In this document: piece by piece, positions 14,143-21,978 of the stretch
Layout: every line of letters begins with the position of its first letter
How positions within the stretch are numbered: position 1 is the first letter of the stretch
DNA from: an uncultured Collinsella sp.
Lineage (GTDB): Bacteria; Actinomycetota; Coriobacteriia; Coriobacteriales; Coriobacteriaceae
Reading direction: 5' to 3'
Length of the DNA stretch: 37,786 bases
NCBI GenBank assembly: GCA_900547125.1
Contig: URFU01000005.1
Coordinates: 1 to 37,786 of the forward strand
Notes under the pieces: generated by a model
Told to the model about the DNA's origin: nothing
What the model saw: the letters and a program-made list of their open reading frames with translations, nothing else
Databases searched by the model: none
Translations under genes and position numbers: made by a program

Positions 14143-15156
14143 ATGGCATATCCCGTATTTGACCTACATTGCGACACCGCCGACCGCATCGGCTGGGCCA
14201 CGCTCGATCTCGACCTGCGCTTTACCGCCGGCACCGACGGTTATTTCCCCGGCGACGAAACGCATCCGCAAGATTTCGACCTCATCGAGGGCAACGCCTG
14301 CGCCATCTCGCTCGCAAAGATCGGCAACACGCCATGGGCACAGTGCTTCGCCACGTTTGTCCCCGACGAGATTCCCACCGCCCACGCCGCGCGCTTCCAG
14401 GCGCAGATCATGGCGCATATGAGCGGCCAGGCAATGCTCAACCACGACCGCATGGTCAACGTGCGCAGCGCCGCAGACATTCGCCCCGCGCTCAAAGACG
14501 GCAAGGTCGCCTGCATCCACACCATCGAAAACGCCACGTTCTTTGCCGAGGACCCCGCGCTGATCGAGGTGCTCAAGAGCTTGGGCGTACTCATGTCATC
14601 ACTCAGCTGGAACGCGCAGGGACCGCTCGCGAGCGGCCACGACACCCACGCCGGCCTCACCGCCGCCGGCATCGAGGCGCTTACGCAGATGGAGCACGCC
14701 GGCATGGTGCTCGACGTCTCCCACCTCAACGATGAGTGCTTTGACGAAGTTGTCGCCCACGCCACGCGCCCCTTCGTCGCCAGCCACTCCAACTCCCGCA
14801 CCGTCTGCGGCGTCAAGCGCAACCTCACCGACGACCAGTTCCGCACCATTCGCGACATGGGCGGTATCGTCGGCCTCAACTACTGCAGCGAGTTCCTTTC
14901 CAACGACGCAACCGACAAGACCGCCGCAGACGTCACCTTCGACCAGCTAGCGGCACATATCGAGCACTGGCTCGACCTGGGCGGCGAGGACGTCATCGCG
15001 CTCGGCGGCGACTGGGACGGCGCCACGGTGCCCGCTTTCCTCTCCGATGCCAGCAAGATGCCCGAGTTCCAGAACATGCTTTCCAAGCATTTTGGCAAGA
15101 CCGTGATGCAGAAGCTCTGCAGCGACAACGCGCTTGCCTTCTTTGAGCGTTATTAA
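14143..15156 (+). CDS. Membrane dipeptidase (peptidase family M19)
   Basis: 337 aa. Zinc dipeptidase of the renal dipeptidase family. DLHCDTADRI gives the HxD metal ligands, CIHTIENATFF carries the bridging Glu, and LDVSHLNDECF and ASHSNSRTVCG supply the His ligands. IALGGDWDGA carries the C-terminal Asp-rich active-site segment. No signal peptide, so it is probably cytoplasmic, as in many bacterial relatives. It cleaves dipeptides, including some with D-residues. GGAGGAACC is the ribosome binding site. It is divergent from the FKBP gene; TACAAT and TATAGT -10-like elements lie between them, one on each strand. A long hairpin follows its stop. Confidence 0.92.
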   Translation: MAYPVFDLHCDTADRIGWATLDLDLRFTAGTDGYFPGDETHPQDFDLIEGNACAISLAKIGNTPWAQCFATFVPDEIPTAHAARFQAQIMAHMSGQAMLNHDRMVNVRSAADIRPALKDGKVACIHTIENATFFAEDPALIEVLKSLGVLMSSLSWNAQGPLASGHDTHAGLTAAGIEALTQMEHAGMVLDVSHLNDECFDEVVAHATRPFVASHSNSRTVCGVKRNLTDDQFRTIRDMGGIVGLNYCSEFLSNDATDKTAADVTFDQLAAHIEHWLDLGGEDVIALGGDWDGATVPAFLSDASKMPEFQNMLSKHFGKTVMQKLCSDNALAFFERY

Positions 15157-15173
15157 TTTCACATCCCTTGAGC

Positions 15174-15207
15174 GGGCCGGCATGCCGAACGGTCGACATG
15201 CCGGCCC
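15174..15207. other. Perfect 11-bp hairpin between dipeptidase and YgjP-like genes
   Basis: GGGCCGGCATG (15174-15184) pairs with CATGCCGGCCC (15197-15207). No T-run follows, so it is a weak terminator at best. It lies directly upstream of the Shine-Dalgarno of the next gene and could shape its translation. Confidence 0.6.
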
Positions 15208-15230
15208 GTCCCCAATCTGAAGGACCGCTT

Positions 15231-16007
15231 TTGACGCAGCAGTTTACGATTTCCGTATCCCGACCGGATGGGACGCCCATCCCCGTCGTCGTTACCAAAA
15301 AGTGCGTCAAGAACTTCAACCTACGCGTCACATCGAGCGGCGAGGTCCACGCCAGCGCACCACTTGGCGCCAGCCGCGAGCGTATCGAAGCGTTTGTGAA
15401 GCGCAACAGCGCCTGGATTATCAGCCGACTTGCCCAGCGCGAGCAACGTCAGGCGACGGCGCGAGAGCCGCTCAGCCCCTCGTCCATCATTGCACTTTGG
15501 GGCAAGCCCATCACGGTACAGGATGCACTCGATCATAACTTTGCATCACCCGCACCGCGGCCCAAGCAGGCTACCTTCGCAAGTTTTATGGGTACCGACG
15601 AGCCAGACGAACGTCCGCAGGCCAAGTGGAACGCGACCCTCGACAGCTTAACGCCCAGTGAGATCCAAGCCCATATTGACCAGCTTTATACGTCCGAAGT
15701 CACATCGGCGCTGCGGGATATGGTGCACGCATACGAAATCGCAATGGGTGTCGCCGTTTCCCGCGTTTCCGTGCGCAGCATGAAAACGCGCTGGGGATCA
15801 TGCACGCCCAAAACCGGCGCCATTCGCATCGCACGAGAACTTGCCGCCTACCCCGTCGAGTGCCTTGACATGGTTGTCGCCCACGAGCTCGTCCATTTGC
15901 TCGAGCCAAGCCACAATCAGCGGTTCCATGCCCTGCTCGACACGTACTGTCCCAACAAAAGGGTTCTGTCGCAACGGCTCAAAATACCGCCCGCCAACGA
16001 GCTCTAG
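15231..16007 (+). CDS. YgjP-like (DUF45) metallopeptidase-fold protein
   Basis: 258 aa. The C-terminal half is the DUF45/YgjP zinc domain: MKTRWGSCTPKTGAIRIARELA and then VVAHELVHLLEPSHNQRFHALL, an HExxH motif with the third ligand His further on. The N-terminal half binds substrate (VTKKCVKNFNLRVTSSGEVHASAP). Family members are annotated as metal-dependent hydrolases; the physiological role is unclear. Start choice: the best ribosome binding site, GAAGGACC, fits a TTG at 15231. An in-frame ATG at 15168 would translate the hairpin region. It is convergent with folB, whose stop lies 6 bases away. Confidence 0.85.
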   Translation: MTQQFTISVSRPDGTPIPVVVTKKCVKNFNLRVTSSGEVHASAPLGASRERIEAFVKRNSAWIISRLAQREQRQATAREPLSPSSIIALWGKPITVQDALDHNFASPAPRPKQATFASFMGTDEPDERPQAKWNATLDSLTPSEIQAHIDQLYTSEVTSALRDMVHAYEIAMGVAVSRVSVRSMKTRWGSCTPKTGAIRIARELAAYPVECLDMVVAHELVHLLEPSHNQRFHALLDTYCPNKRVLSQRLKIPPANEL

Positions 16008-16013
16008 CGTCGG

Positions 16014-16499
16014 TTAGCGCACGCGCTCGATCTCGACGCCGCAGCTTGCCAGGGGAAGACCGACGGGCGCCCAAGGCTTATCGAGCTTAACACGCACGCC
16101 AAGCAGCAGGGGGTAACGACGTAGCAGCATCGAGGCCACACCCTCAGCTGCAGCCTCGATGAGCTTAAACGTATGCTCGCGCAGATAGCCATCGACATCG
16201 TGGCACACCGAGCCGTAATCAATCGAGACATCCAGGTTGTCGTGCTCCCCCGCCGCGCGCAGATCGGCATAGAGTACCAAGGACACGACAAACTTCTGCC
16301 CCAGGGCGTTCTCCTCGGGATACACGCCGTGGTTGGCAAAGACCTCGAGACCGTCGATAGTAATGCGGTCGGCATGGCATAGGTCGTCATAGCTCACATG
16401 GGGCACTGCTGTTGCGGCGGAAATCTCGCCCCTGCCACGACGGGCGAGCTCGGCTCCCTCGGTCTTGGTTGCATTCTCGGGCAGCTTTTTGTTAGTCAT
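16014..16499 (-). CDS. folB: Dihydroneopterin aldolase with N-terminal extension
   Basis: 161 aa; the enzyme core is about 118 aa, starting near DRITIDGLEVFANHGVYPEE. Motifs: FANHGVYPEENALGQKFVVS, DYGSVCHDV, IEAAAEGVASMLL with the catalytic Glu, and VRVKLDKPWAPVG with the catalytic Lys. It converts dihydroneopterin to 6-hydroxymethyl-dihydropterin in folate synthesis. The N-terminal ~43 residues are hydrophilic and not part of the family. The ribosome binding site GAAGGAG before the ATG at 16499 supports that long start. It is the last gene of a minus-strand run with folE upstream; folP and folK are not in the window. Confidence 0.9.
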   Translation of the reverse strand: MTNKKLPENATKTEGAELARRGRGEISAATAVPHVSYDDLCHADRITIDGLEVFANHGVYPEENALGQKFVVSLVLYADLRAAGEHDNLDVSIDYGSVCHDVDGYLREHTFKLIEAAAEGVASMLLRRYPLLLGVRVKLDKPWAPVGLPLASCGVEIERVR

Positions 16500-16542
16500 C
16501 GCGATCGTCTCCTTCGTTCAGAACCCCGACCGCGCATACCAA

Positions 16543-17124
16543 CTACACGCGAATCGATAGGTTCTTTTTATCATCGCTCCAGTTGCAGGCATTGCGCGCA
16601 GGGCATGCAAAGCAGGCGCGCGACGCTTTGTCGGCTGCATAAAGCAGACGCTCAAGCGGCTGACTGTTCACGCGCAGCTTTCGATGGCCCAGGATGGCCG
16701 TCTTAATGGCTGCGGCATCTGCCAGCTCGAACGCCACGTCTTCGGGCATGCCGCCGAGAATCGCATCAGCGACGCGTTCGCTTGCAACATCATGGGATAT
16801 ACCCGATTCATACTGTTCATCTTTGCCGATATCGTGAAGAAGCGCCGTGGCATAGATGACCTCTCGATCAAATCCGAGCTGCTCCTCAAGATTCTTAATC
16901 CACATAATGCGCGCGACATCCAGCAGATGGTCAATACCGTGGCGGCAAAAGATGCGCCCCGATTCCAACTGTGCAATGTTGCCCAGGTGCCGCCGGAACA
17001 GCCCGTTGGCACAAATGTAATCAATGCGAGGCATGGCACCAAAGGGAGTCAGGCCCGAAGCCATAAAGCCGCGACGAGGCGTTCCCTCATCGGTCTTCGA
17101 TGCAAAGTCGTTGACGACTCTCAT
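16543..17124 (-). CDS. HD-domain phosphohydrolase with C-terminal Cys cluster
   Basis: 193 aa. HD-type metal ligands are seen: RHGIDHLLDVAR (His62, His66), ATALLHDIGK (His97, Asp98) and SHDVASE (His111, Asp112). This is the layout of metal-dependent nucleotide phosphohydrolases. The C-terminus has CFACPARNAC (Cys171, Cys174, Cys180), which could bind zinc or an iron-sulfur cluster and is unusual. It starts 2 bases after the folE stop (TAACCATG), so it is coupled to folE. Context suggests a phosphatase or nucleotide step in pterin synthesis. The family normally acts on nucleotides and second messengers, so this is inference. The phosphatase that dephosphorylates dihydroneopterin triphosphate is not otherwise seen here, and this gene is a candidate. 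Confidence 0.78.
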   Translation of the reverse strand: MRVVNDFASKTDEGTPRRGFMASGLTPFGAMPRIDYICANGLFRRHLGNIAQLESGRIFCRHGIDHLLDVARIMWIKNLEEQLGFDREVIYATALLHDIGKDEQYESGISHDVASERVADAILGGMPEDVAFELADAAAIKTAILGHRKLRVNSQPLERLLYAADKASRACFACPARNACNWSDDKKNLSIRV

Positions 17125-17126
17125 GG

Positions 17127-17684
17127 TTAGCGACCCAGCATCCTAAAGAATCGCTCCTCGAGCGCGGGATCGGTCTCAAAGACGCCGCGACGAGCAAGCG
17201 TTACGGTCTTGGTACCGGGTTTTTGCACGCCGCGCATGGTCATGCACATATGCTCGGCTTCCATCAGTACGATCGCTCCTTGGGGAGCAAGATAATCCAT
17301 AAGGGCATCGGCAACCTGTGCACACAGCTGCTCCTGCAGCTGCAGACGGCGGGCATAAACCTCGACCGTACGGGCGAGCTTGGAAAGCCCAGCCACCCGA
17401 CCGTTAGGAATATAGCCAATGGCGGCCTTGCCATAAAACGGCAGCAGATGGTGCTCGCACAGCGAGTAGAACGTGATGTCGCGCTCGATAACCAAATCGT
17501 TCGAAGCGACGGCAAAGGTTTTGGACAGGTGCTCCTCGGCACTCTGGTCCATACCGCCGGCGATCTCACCATACATACGGGCAACGCGCGCCGGGGTCTC
17601 CAGCAGGCCCTCACGAGTTGGGTCCTCGCCTATGCCCTCAAGCAACAGCTTAATGGCGGCCTCGACTTTTTCCTGATCGACCAT
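17127..17684 (-). CDS. folE: GTP cyclohydrolase I
   Basis: 185 aa. It converts GTP to 7,8-dihydroneopterin triphosphate, the first step of folate synthesis. Conserved elements: LLEGIGEDPTREGLLETPARVARMY, DITFYSLCEHHLLPFYGKA with zinc ligands Cys and His, GLSKLARTVEVYARRLQLQEQLC, and MEAEHMCMTMRGVQKPGTKTVT with the second Cys. Start: GTGAGG a few bases before ATG at 17684. The frame stays open to 17747 but the extra 21 residues are not conserved. The downstream HD gene overlaps almost directly. 66 bases separate it from nrdG upstream. Confidence 0.95.
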   Translation of the reverse strand: MVDQEKVEAAIKLLLEGIGEDPTREGLLETPARVARMYGEIAGGMDQSAEEHLSKTFAVASNDLVIERDITFYSLCEHHLLPFYGKAAIGYIPNGRVAGLSKLARTVEVYARRLQLQEQLCAQVADALMDYLAPQGAIVLMEAEHMCMTMRGVQKPGTKTVTLARRGVFETDPALEERFFRMLGR

Positions 17685-17750
17685 CTGGGCCTCACTTTTC
17701 CGATTTTGCGTTCGCGCTATGGTACCACGCCCTTTGGCATCGGCCACAAG

Positions 17751-18332
17751 CTACATAGTATGGGTCGAATAGACCGGATCGTCCCGCCAAAGTTCAACCG
17801 CATCACAAAGCGCAACGCCCTCGCGCTCAGCACGGTCGCGCGTAGCGTTCATATCGATCACACGCTGGTTACTCGAGCCCCTAAAGCGCAATGAGATATC
17901 GTACAGATCCTGAACGAACGGGCCATCCACCAACATGTCGAGGCAGGCCAGGATACGGTTCGTCACCTCGGTATGATGACGGCCACCCGGCATAAGCTCC
18001 TCGAGCACGTCGCCGGTAAAGCACCAAATGGTCTTGCCCGACCCCGCGGGATAGGCCGCACGCACGCGTTCGATAAAGTCAACAAGCCCCGCCTGATTCT
18101 CGGGCTCCATAGGCTCGCCGCCCAGAATCGTCAGGCCGTCAATAAAGGGATGATCGAGGCTCTCGATAATCTTGTCCTCGACGACACGATCGAACGGTTC
18201 ACCCGCGGCAAAGTCCCACGCGACGGAGTTAAAGCAGTTCTTGCACCCGCGACGGCACCCGCTCACAAACAGAGAAGTACGAACGCCTTCCCCATCAGCA
18301 ATGTCGAAATACTTAATGTTCGCGTAGTTCAT
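17751..18332 (-). CDS. nrdG: Anaerobic ribonucleoside-triphosphate reductase activating protein
   Basis: 193 aa. A radical SAM enzyme that makes the glycyl radical on NrdD. CRRGCKNC (Cys26, Cys30, Cys33) is the CX3CX2C cluster motif. FDIADGEGVRTSLFVSGC, LTILGGEPMEPEN and the C-terminal VIDMNATRDR are typical of NrdG. Start: ATG at 18332 with GGGAGAG upstream. The frame is open to 18488, but those extra residues come from the hairpin-rich gap and are not family sequence. It lies downstream of nrdD, separated by a 426-base gap with two long inverted repeats. folE follows after 66 bases. Confidence 0.95.
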   Translation of the reverse strand: MNYANIKYFDIADGEGVRTSLFVSGCRRGCKNCFNSVAWDFAAGEPFDRVVEDKIIESLDHPFIDGLTILGGEPMEPENQAGLVDFIERVRAAYPAGSGKTIWCFTGDVLEELMPGGRHHTEVTNRILACLDMLVDGPFVQDLYDISLRFRGSSNQRVIDMNATRDRAEREGVALCDAVELWRDDPVYSTHTM

Positions 18333-18347
18333 AGGTAACTCTCCCGA

Positions 18348-18431
18348 GAGGCCGGGACATATCATCCCGTCCTCAAACATTCTCGGCCTTCGGCCTGCGA
18401 AACTGCGGGCGGGACGATATGTCCCGGCCTC
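18348..18431. repeat. Long inverted repeat A between nrdD and nrdG
   Basis: GAGGCCGGGACATATC (18348-18363) pairs perfectly over 16 bp with GATATGTCCCGGCCTC (18416-18431). One mismatch later the stem continues five more pairs. The 50-base interior contains a GGCC-TTC-GGCC mini-stem. No T-run. It lies 16 bases before the nrdG start codon. The following 178 bases (18432-18609) hold nothing I recognise. Confidence 0.75.
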
Positions 18432-18609
18432 ATGCAAAGGGTAACTCAATGAACGAAGCGAACATCGAGTATAGGGTTCGAGGTCCAATAAAAACTTTGT
18501 TGCAGCTCAACCGCCATCGCAAGCAAAGCGTTGTTGCAAGTCAACTCATTTCCGCTAAGAACTTCGAGGGGTGAGCAGACCGCGCGCTGCATCTCAGCTA
18601 CGTCAACTT

Positions 18610-18747
18610 GGCCGCCCCGTAGCGAGGCCCCGGACCTTTGCTCGATATGAGTTCCGCACGAACAGGAGGCGCCAGTGGCGCCTCCGTCGTGAGCCAGGAC
18701 TGTCCGAAATAGCGAGTAAAGGTCCGGGGCCTCGCTACGGGGCGGCC
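18610..18747. repeat. Long inverted repeat B between nrdD and nrdG (MITE-like)
   Basis: The 35-base arms at 18610-18644 and 18713-18747 are reverse complements with a single mismatch; each contains GCGAGGCCCCGGACC or its complement. The 68-base interior has a second perfect hairpin, GGAGGCGCC (18665-18673) with GGCGCCTCC (18677-18685). The overall size is 138 bp. It starts 11 bases after the nrdD stop. This is too long for a normal terminator and could be a miniature inverted-repeat element or an RNA processing or attenuation structure. Confidence 0.75.
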
Positions 18748-18758
18748 TGGGATGGTTA

Positions 18759-20981
18759 TTAGAGATGCAGCACGCGGTCGCGGATCTCCTCGGTTCGACC
18801 CTGGTTCCAGAACTGGGTACCGATGTAGCCGCACGTACGACGGGCGACGTTCATCTTCTCCTGATCGCGGTTGCCGCAATTGGGGCACTCCCACACCAGT
18901 TTGCCATCGTCCTCGACAATCTTGATCTCGCCGTCATAGCCGCACACCTGGCAGTAATCGCTCTTGGTGTTGAGCTCGGCGTACATGATGTTGTCGTAGA
19001 TGTACTGCATCACGCGAATGACAGCCTTAAGGTTGTCCTGCATGTTAGGAACCTCGACGTAGGAGATGGCACCGCCCGGCGAAAGCTGCTGGAACATGCC
19101 CTCAAACTTGAGCTTATCGAAAGCATCAATCTCCTCGGACACATGGACGTGGTAGCTGTTGGTAATGTAGCCCTTGTCCGTCACACCCGGAATAATGCCA
19201 AAACGGCGCTGCAGGCACTTGGCGAACTTGTAGGTCGTCGACTCAAGCGGGGTGCCGTACAGCGAGAAGTCGATATCGCTTTCGGCCTTCCACTCGGCGC
19301 ATTTGTCGTTCATGTGCTGCATGACGGCCATGGCAAACGGCGTGCCTTCCTTCTCGGTGTGGCTGTGGCCCGTCATGTACTTGACGCACTCATACAGACC
19401 GGCATACCCCAGGCTGATGGTGGAATAGCCGCCCACGAGCAGTTTGTCGATCGTCTCGCCCTTCTTAAGGCGCGCCAGGGCGCCGTACTGCCACAGAATC
19501 GGTGCGGCATCCGAAAGCGTGCCCATCAGGCGCTCATGACGGCACAGCAGGGCACGATGGCACAGCTCAAGGCGCTCGTCGAAGATCTTCCAGAACTTGT
19601 CCATGTCCTGATGCGAGCTCAGTGCGACATCGGGCAGGTTGATGGTCACAACGCCCTGGTTAAAGCGACCGTAGTACTTAGGCTTGCTCGGGTCATAGTT
19701 GAGCGCGTTGGCAACGTTGTTAAAGCCGTTGCCCGAGCGATCGGGCGTCAGGAAACTGCGGCAACCCATGCAGGTGTAGCAATCGCCATTGCCGGCGGTC
19801 TCACCCTTAGACAGCTTGAGCTCACGCATCTTCTTCTCAGAGATGTAGTCGGGCACCATGCGCTTGGCGGTGCACTTGGCAGCCAGCTGGGTCAGGTAGA
19901 AGTACGGGGAATTCTCGTGAACGTTATCGTCCTCGAGCACATAGATAAGCTTGGGGAATGCCGGGGTAATCCACACGCCAGCCTCGTTCTTAACGCCCTC
20001 GTAGCGCTGGCGAAGCGTCTCCTCCACGATCATGGCAAGGTCGTGCTTCTCCTGAGGCGTACGAGCCTCGTTAAGATACATAAAGACCGTCACGAACGGC
20101 GCCTGGCCATTCGTGGTCATAAGGGTCACGACCTGATACTGAATCGTCTGGACGCCGCGACGAATCTCATCGCGCAGGCGATCCTCAACGACCTCGCGAA
20201 CCTTCTCGGCAGATGCCGAAACACCGAGCTCCTCAAGCTCGCGAGCGACCTCGCCGCGAATTTTTTGACGGCTAACCTCAACGAACGGGGCGAGATGGGT
20301 CAGCGAAATTGACTGGCCGCCGTACTGCGAGGAAGCAACCTGGGCGATAATCTGCGTCGCGATATTGCAAGCAGTCGAGAAGCTGTGCGGCTTCTCGATC
20401 AGCGTGCCCGAGATAACGGTGCCGTTCTGGAGCATATCCTCCAGGTTCACCAGGTCACAGTTATGCATGTGCTGGGCGAAGTAGTCCGAATCGTGGAAGT
20501 GAATCAGACCCTCGTTGTGGGCATCCACGATCTCCTGGGGCAGCAGCACGCGCTGCGTCAGGTCCTTGGAAATCTCGCCGGCCATGTAGTCGCGCTGAAC
20601 GGAGTTGACGGTCGGGTTCTTGTTAGAGTTCTCCTGCTTGTCCTCTTCGTTGTTGCATTCGATCAGCGACAGGATTTTGTCGTCGGTCGTGTTCTTTTGG
20701 CGCTTCAGGCTCTGAACATAGCGATAGATGATGTAGTGGCGGGCAACCTCGTAGCAGTCGAGACGCATAATCTCATCCTCGACCAGATCCTGGATCTCCT
20801 CGACCGATACGGTGTGGCCGGCCTTCTCACATGCCTCGGCGACGTTTTGTGCCGCATAGATCACCTGGCGGTCGGTAAGGCGAGAGCCTTCCTCGACCTC
20901 CAAGTTTGCGGCGCGGATCGCATTGACGATCTTATCGATGTCAAAGGTAACCTCGGTGCCGCTGCGCTTGATGAGCTTCAT
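18759..20981 (-). CDS. nrdD: Anaerobic ribonucleoside-triphosphate reductase
   Basis: 740 aa. It makes dNTPs in anaerobic growth. The N-terminal ATP-cone (residues 1-85, MKLIKRSGTEVTFDIDKIVNAIRAAN) gives allosteric control. The catalytic barrel follows: NCDLVNLEDMLQNGT, SFSTACNIATQIIAQVASSQYGGQS, NGDCYTCMGCRSFL and GGYSTISLGYAGLYE. The C-terminus holds a zinc site (CQVCGYDG and CPNCGNRD) and the glycyl radical motif RRTCGYIG. Start: GAGGCAAGAGG before ATG at 20981; the frame runs to 21011 but the extra residues are not conserved. Its promoter region has two NrdR-type boxes. Together with nrdG, folE, HD and folB it forms a same-strand run for DNA precursors and folate. Confidence 0.97.
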   Translation of the reverse strand: MKLIKRSGTEVTFDIDKIVNAIRAANLEVEEGSRLTDRQVIYAAQNVAEACEKAGHTVSVEEIQDLVEDEIMRLDCYEVARHYIIYRYVQSLKRQKNTTDDKILSLIECNNEEDKQENSNKNPTVNSVQRDYMAGEISKDLTQRVLLPQEIVDAHNEGLIHFHDSDYFAQHMHNCDLVNLEDMLQNGTVISGTLIEKPHSFSTACNIATQIIAQVASSQYGGQSISLTHLAPFVEVSRQKIRGEVARELEELGVSASAEKVREVVEDRLRDEIRRGVQTIQYQVVTLMTTNGQAPFVTVFMYLNEARTPQEKHDLAMIVEETLRQRYEGVKNEAGVWITPAFPKLIYVLEDDNVHENSPYFYLTQLAAKCTAKRMVPDYISEKKMRELKLSKGETAGNGDCYTCMGCRSFLTPDRSGNGFNNVANALNYDPSKPKYYGRFNQGVVTINLPDVALSSHQDMDKFWKIFDERLELCHRALLCRHERLMGTLSDAAPILWQYGALARLKKGETIDKLLVGGYSTISLGYAGLYECVKYMTGHSHTEKEGTPFAMAVMQHMNDKCAEWKAESDIDFSLYGTPLESTTYKFAKCLQRRFGIIPGVTDKGYITNSYHVHVSEEIDAFDKLKFEGMFQQLSPGGAISYVEVPNMQDNLKAVIRVMQYIYDNIMYAELNTKSDYCQVCGYDGEIKIVEDDGKLVWECPNCGNRDQEKMNVARRTCGYIGTQFWNQGRTEEIRDRVLHL

Positions 20982-21205
20982 CCTCTTGCCTCTTTCGCAT
21001 CGTAGCCTCATTGCGCTTCAGAGCCAAACGATGCCCGGCAGGGTTTGGCCCTGTCTTGCGGCGCCGTTGCGCAATCTGTGTTCTCGATAACCATAGGCCC
21101 TCATGCGGACAATCCTCGCAGCCAATCAAGGGGCTCGAAGATCTATCCAAATGGGGCGAATAAGGTTCTCGTTCTCTGTCCGCCATCTATCATACGACAA
21201 AGAGG

Positions 21206-21221
21206 CATCTATATCCTGTAT
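21206..21221. promoter_or_regulatory. NrdR box 2 (overlaps the nrdD -10)
   Basis: CATCTATATCCTGTAT fits the NrdR consensus ACACWATATMTWGTGT at 10 of 16 positions, with the core CTATATC intact. It starts 32 bp from box 1, the three-helical-turn spacing usual for NrdR boxes. Confidence 0.6.
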
Positions 21222-21237
21222 TCTTTTTTTAGGTCAA
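21208..21237 (-). promoter_or_regulatory. Promoter of the nrdD-nrdG unit
   Basis: Minus strand TTGACC (21232-21237) and TATAGA (21208-21213) with an 18-bp spacer. Box 1 abuts the -35 and box 2 covers the -10, so NrdR bound to both would block polymerase. The leader to nrdD is about 220 bases; I see no riboswitch in it. Confidence 0.7.
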
Positions 21238-21253
21238 ACACAACATATAGTGT
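21238..21253. promoter_or_regulatory. NrdR box 1
   Basis: ACACAACATATAGTGT matches ACACWATATMTWGTGT at 15 of 16 positions. NrdR is the nucleotide-sensing repressor of ribonucleotide reductase genes. Its site directly upstream of the nrdD -35 is as expected. Confidence 0.85.
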
Positions 21254-21568
21254 TTCAGCAGGTCAAAGCAATTGGTCAATTTGCAGACGCATTATAAATG
21301 AAGGCCTCTTGGCAGACTGCTAAAACGTTATCAACCCAACTACCTGCACAGCAGTTTTGAAACCCCCTCAACCGTGCCGTCGCCAAATAGCACCAAAACC
21401 AAGCCGCTCACGCCAAAAGAATCCAAAAGATTGTCCTTGACCAACATGTTGCGGTCATGATGGGCCAGGACACATGCAATCTGCCGGCACCCCTACGGGA
21501 TGCGAAGACCATCGCGTACGGACCTTGGATCAATATTTGATGACTTATTTGGCGGCGCGCTTGGTGGC
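21254..21568. other. Intergenic stretch with no recognised gene
   Basis: Lies between the nrdD promoter and the tRNA terminator. A 35-codon minus-strand ORF (21340-21447) lacks a ribosome binding site and resembles no family. No RNA gene motif seen. Confidence 0.4.
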
Positions 21569-21605
21569 AAAAAACAAAACAGCCCAGAGGCGAAGCCTCT
21601 GAGCT
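21569..21605 (-). terminator. Terminator of the tRNA-Val gene
   Basis: Minus strand AGCTCAGAGG-CTTCG-CCTCTGGGCT stem, then GTTTTGTTTTTT. It starts about 10 bases after the tRNA 3' end. Confidence 0.85.
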
Positions 21606-21614
21606 GCGAACATT

Positions 21615-21689
21615 TGGTGGGCGTTAGAAGATTTGAACTTCTGACCTCTTCCGTGTCAGGGAAGCGCTCTCCCCCTGAGCTAAACGCCC
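21615..21689 (-). tRNA. tRNA-Val (GAC anticodon)
   Basis: 75 nt including an encoded CCA. The acceptor stem is GGGCGTT with AACGCCC; the D-arm is GCTC-AGGGGGA-GAGC. The anticodon arm is CTTCC-CTGACAC-GGAAG, with GAC in the loop, and the T-arm contains GTTCAAATC. All arms pair. GAC reads the valine codons GUC and GUU. It has its own promoter and terminator. Confidence 0.95.
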
Positions 21690-21718
21690 GATCAAGGGTG
21701 CGCAAGCGCGCAAGGGAT

Positions 21719-21747
21719 AATATAACGGAGCCTGAACTCGGTGGCAA
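21719..21747 (-). promoter_or_regulatory. Promoter of tRNA-Val
   Basis: Minus strand TTGCCA (21742-21747), a 17-bp spacer and TATATT (21719-21724). The predicted start is about 23 bases before the mature tRNA 5' end. The remaining gap to the EamA gene (21748-21978) shows nothing else. Confidence 0.75.
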
Positions 21748-21978
21748 GAACATTTTTAAAAATCGCCTACATTGTGGAATTCGGGGGCTTTGTCGTATCC
21801 ATTTCAAAAGAGCCTGCTGCCGCGATTTGGCTGTCGCATAATGCAAGGCCATTGCGGTATCGAGCTATGGAAAGACGCCTGCGGAATTGTCCTACCGATA
21901 AGCGGACAAGCCTCCAGCTGGTGACTTCGCCGTGGTAAGGTAAACCGAATTGTTTCCAGGCTGTTTCGGGGGAGTGGA

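Noticed and set aside
15174..15207. Hairpin after the dipeptidase gene as a true terminator
   Set aside because: No T-run follows on either strand, so it was listed only as a hairpin.
18765..20312. Long plus-strand frame opposite nrdD
   Set aside because: Shadow of nrdD; no start signals or motifs.
20941..21186. 81-codon minus-strand frame covering the nrdD leader
   Set aside because: It overlaps the nrdD start in another frame, has no good ribosome binding site, and its residues look random.
21340..21447. 35-codon minus-strand ORF after tRNA-Val
   Set aside because: No Shine-Dalgarno, no family resemblance; could be a gene relic but is unsupported.
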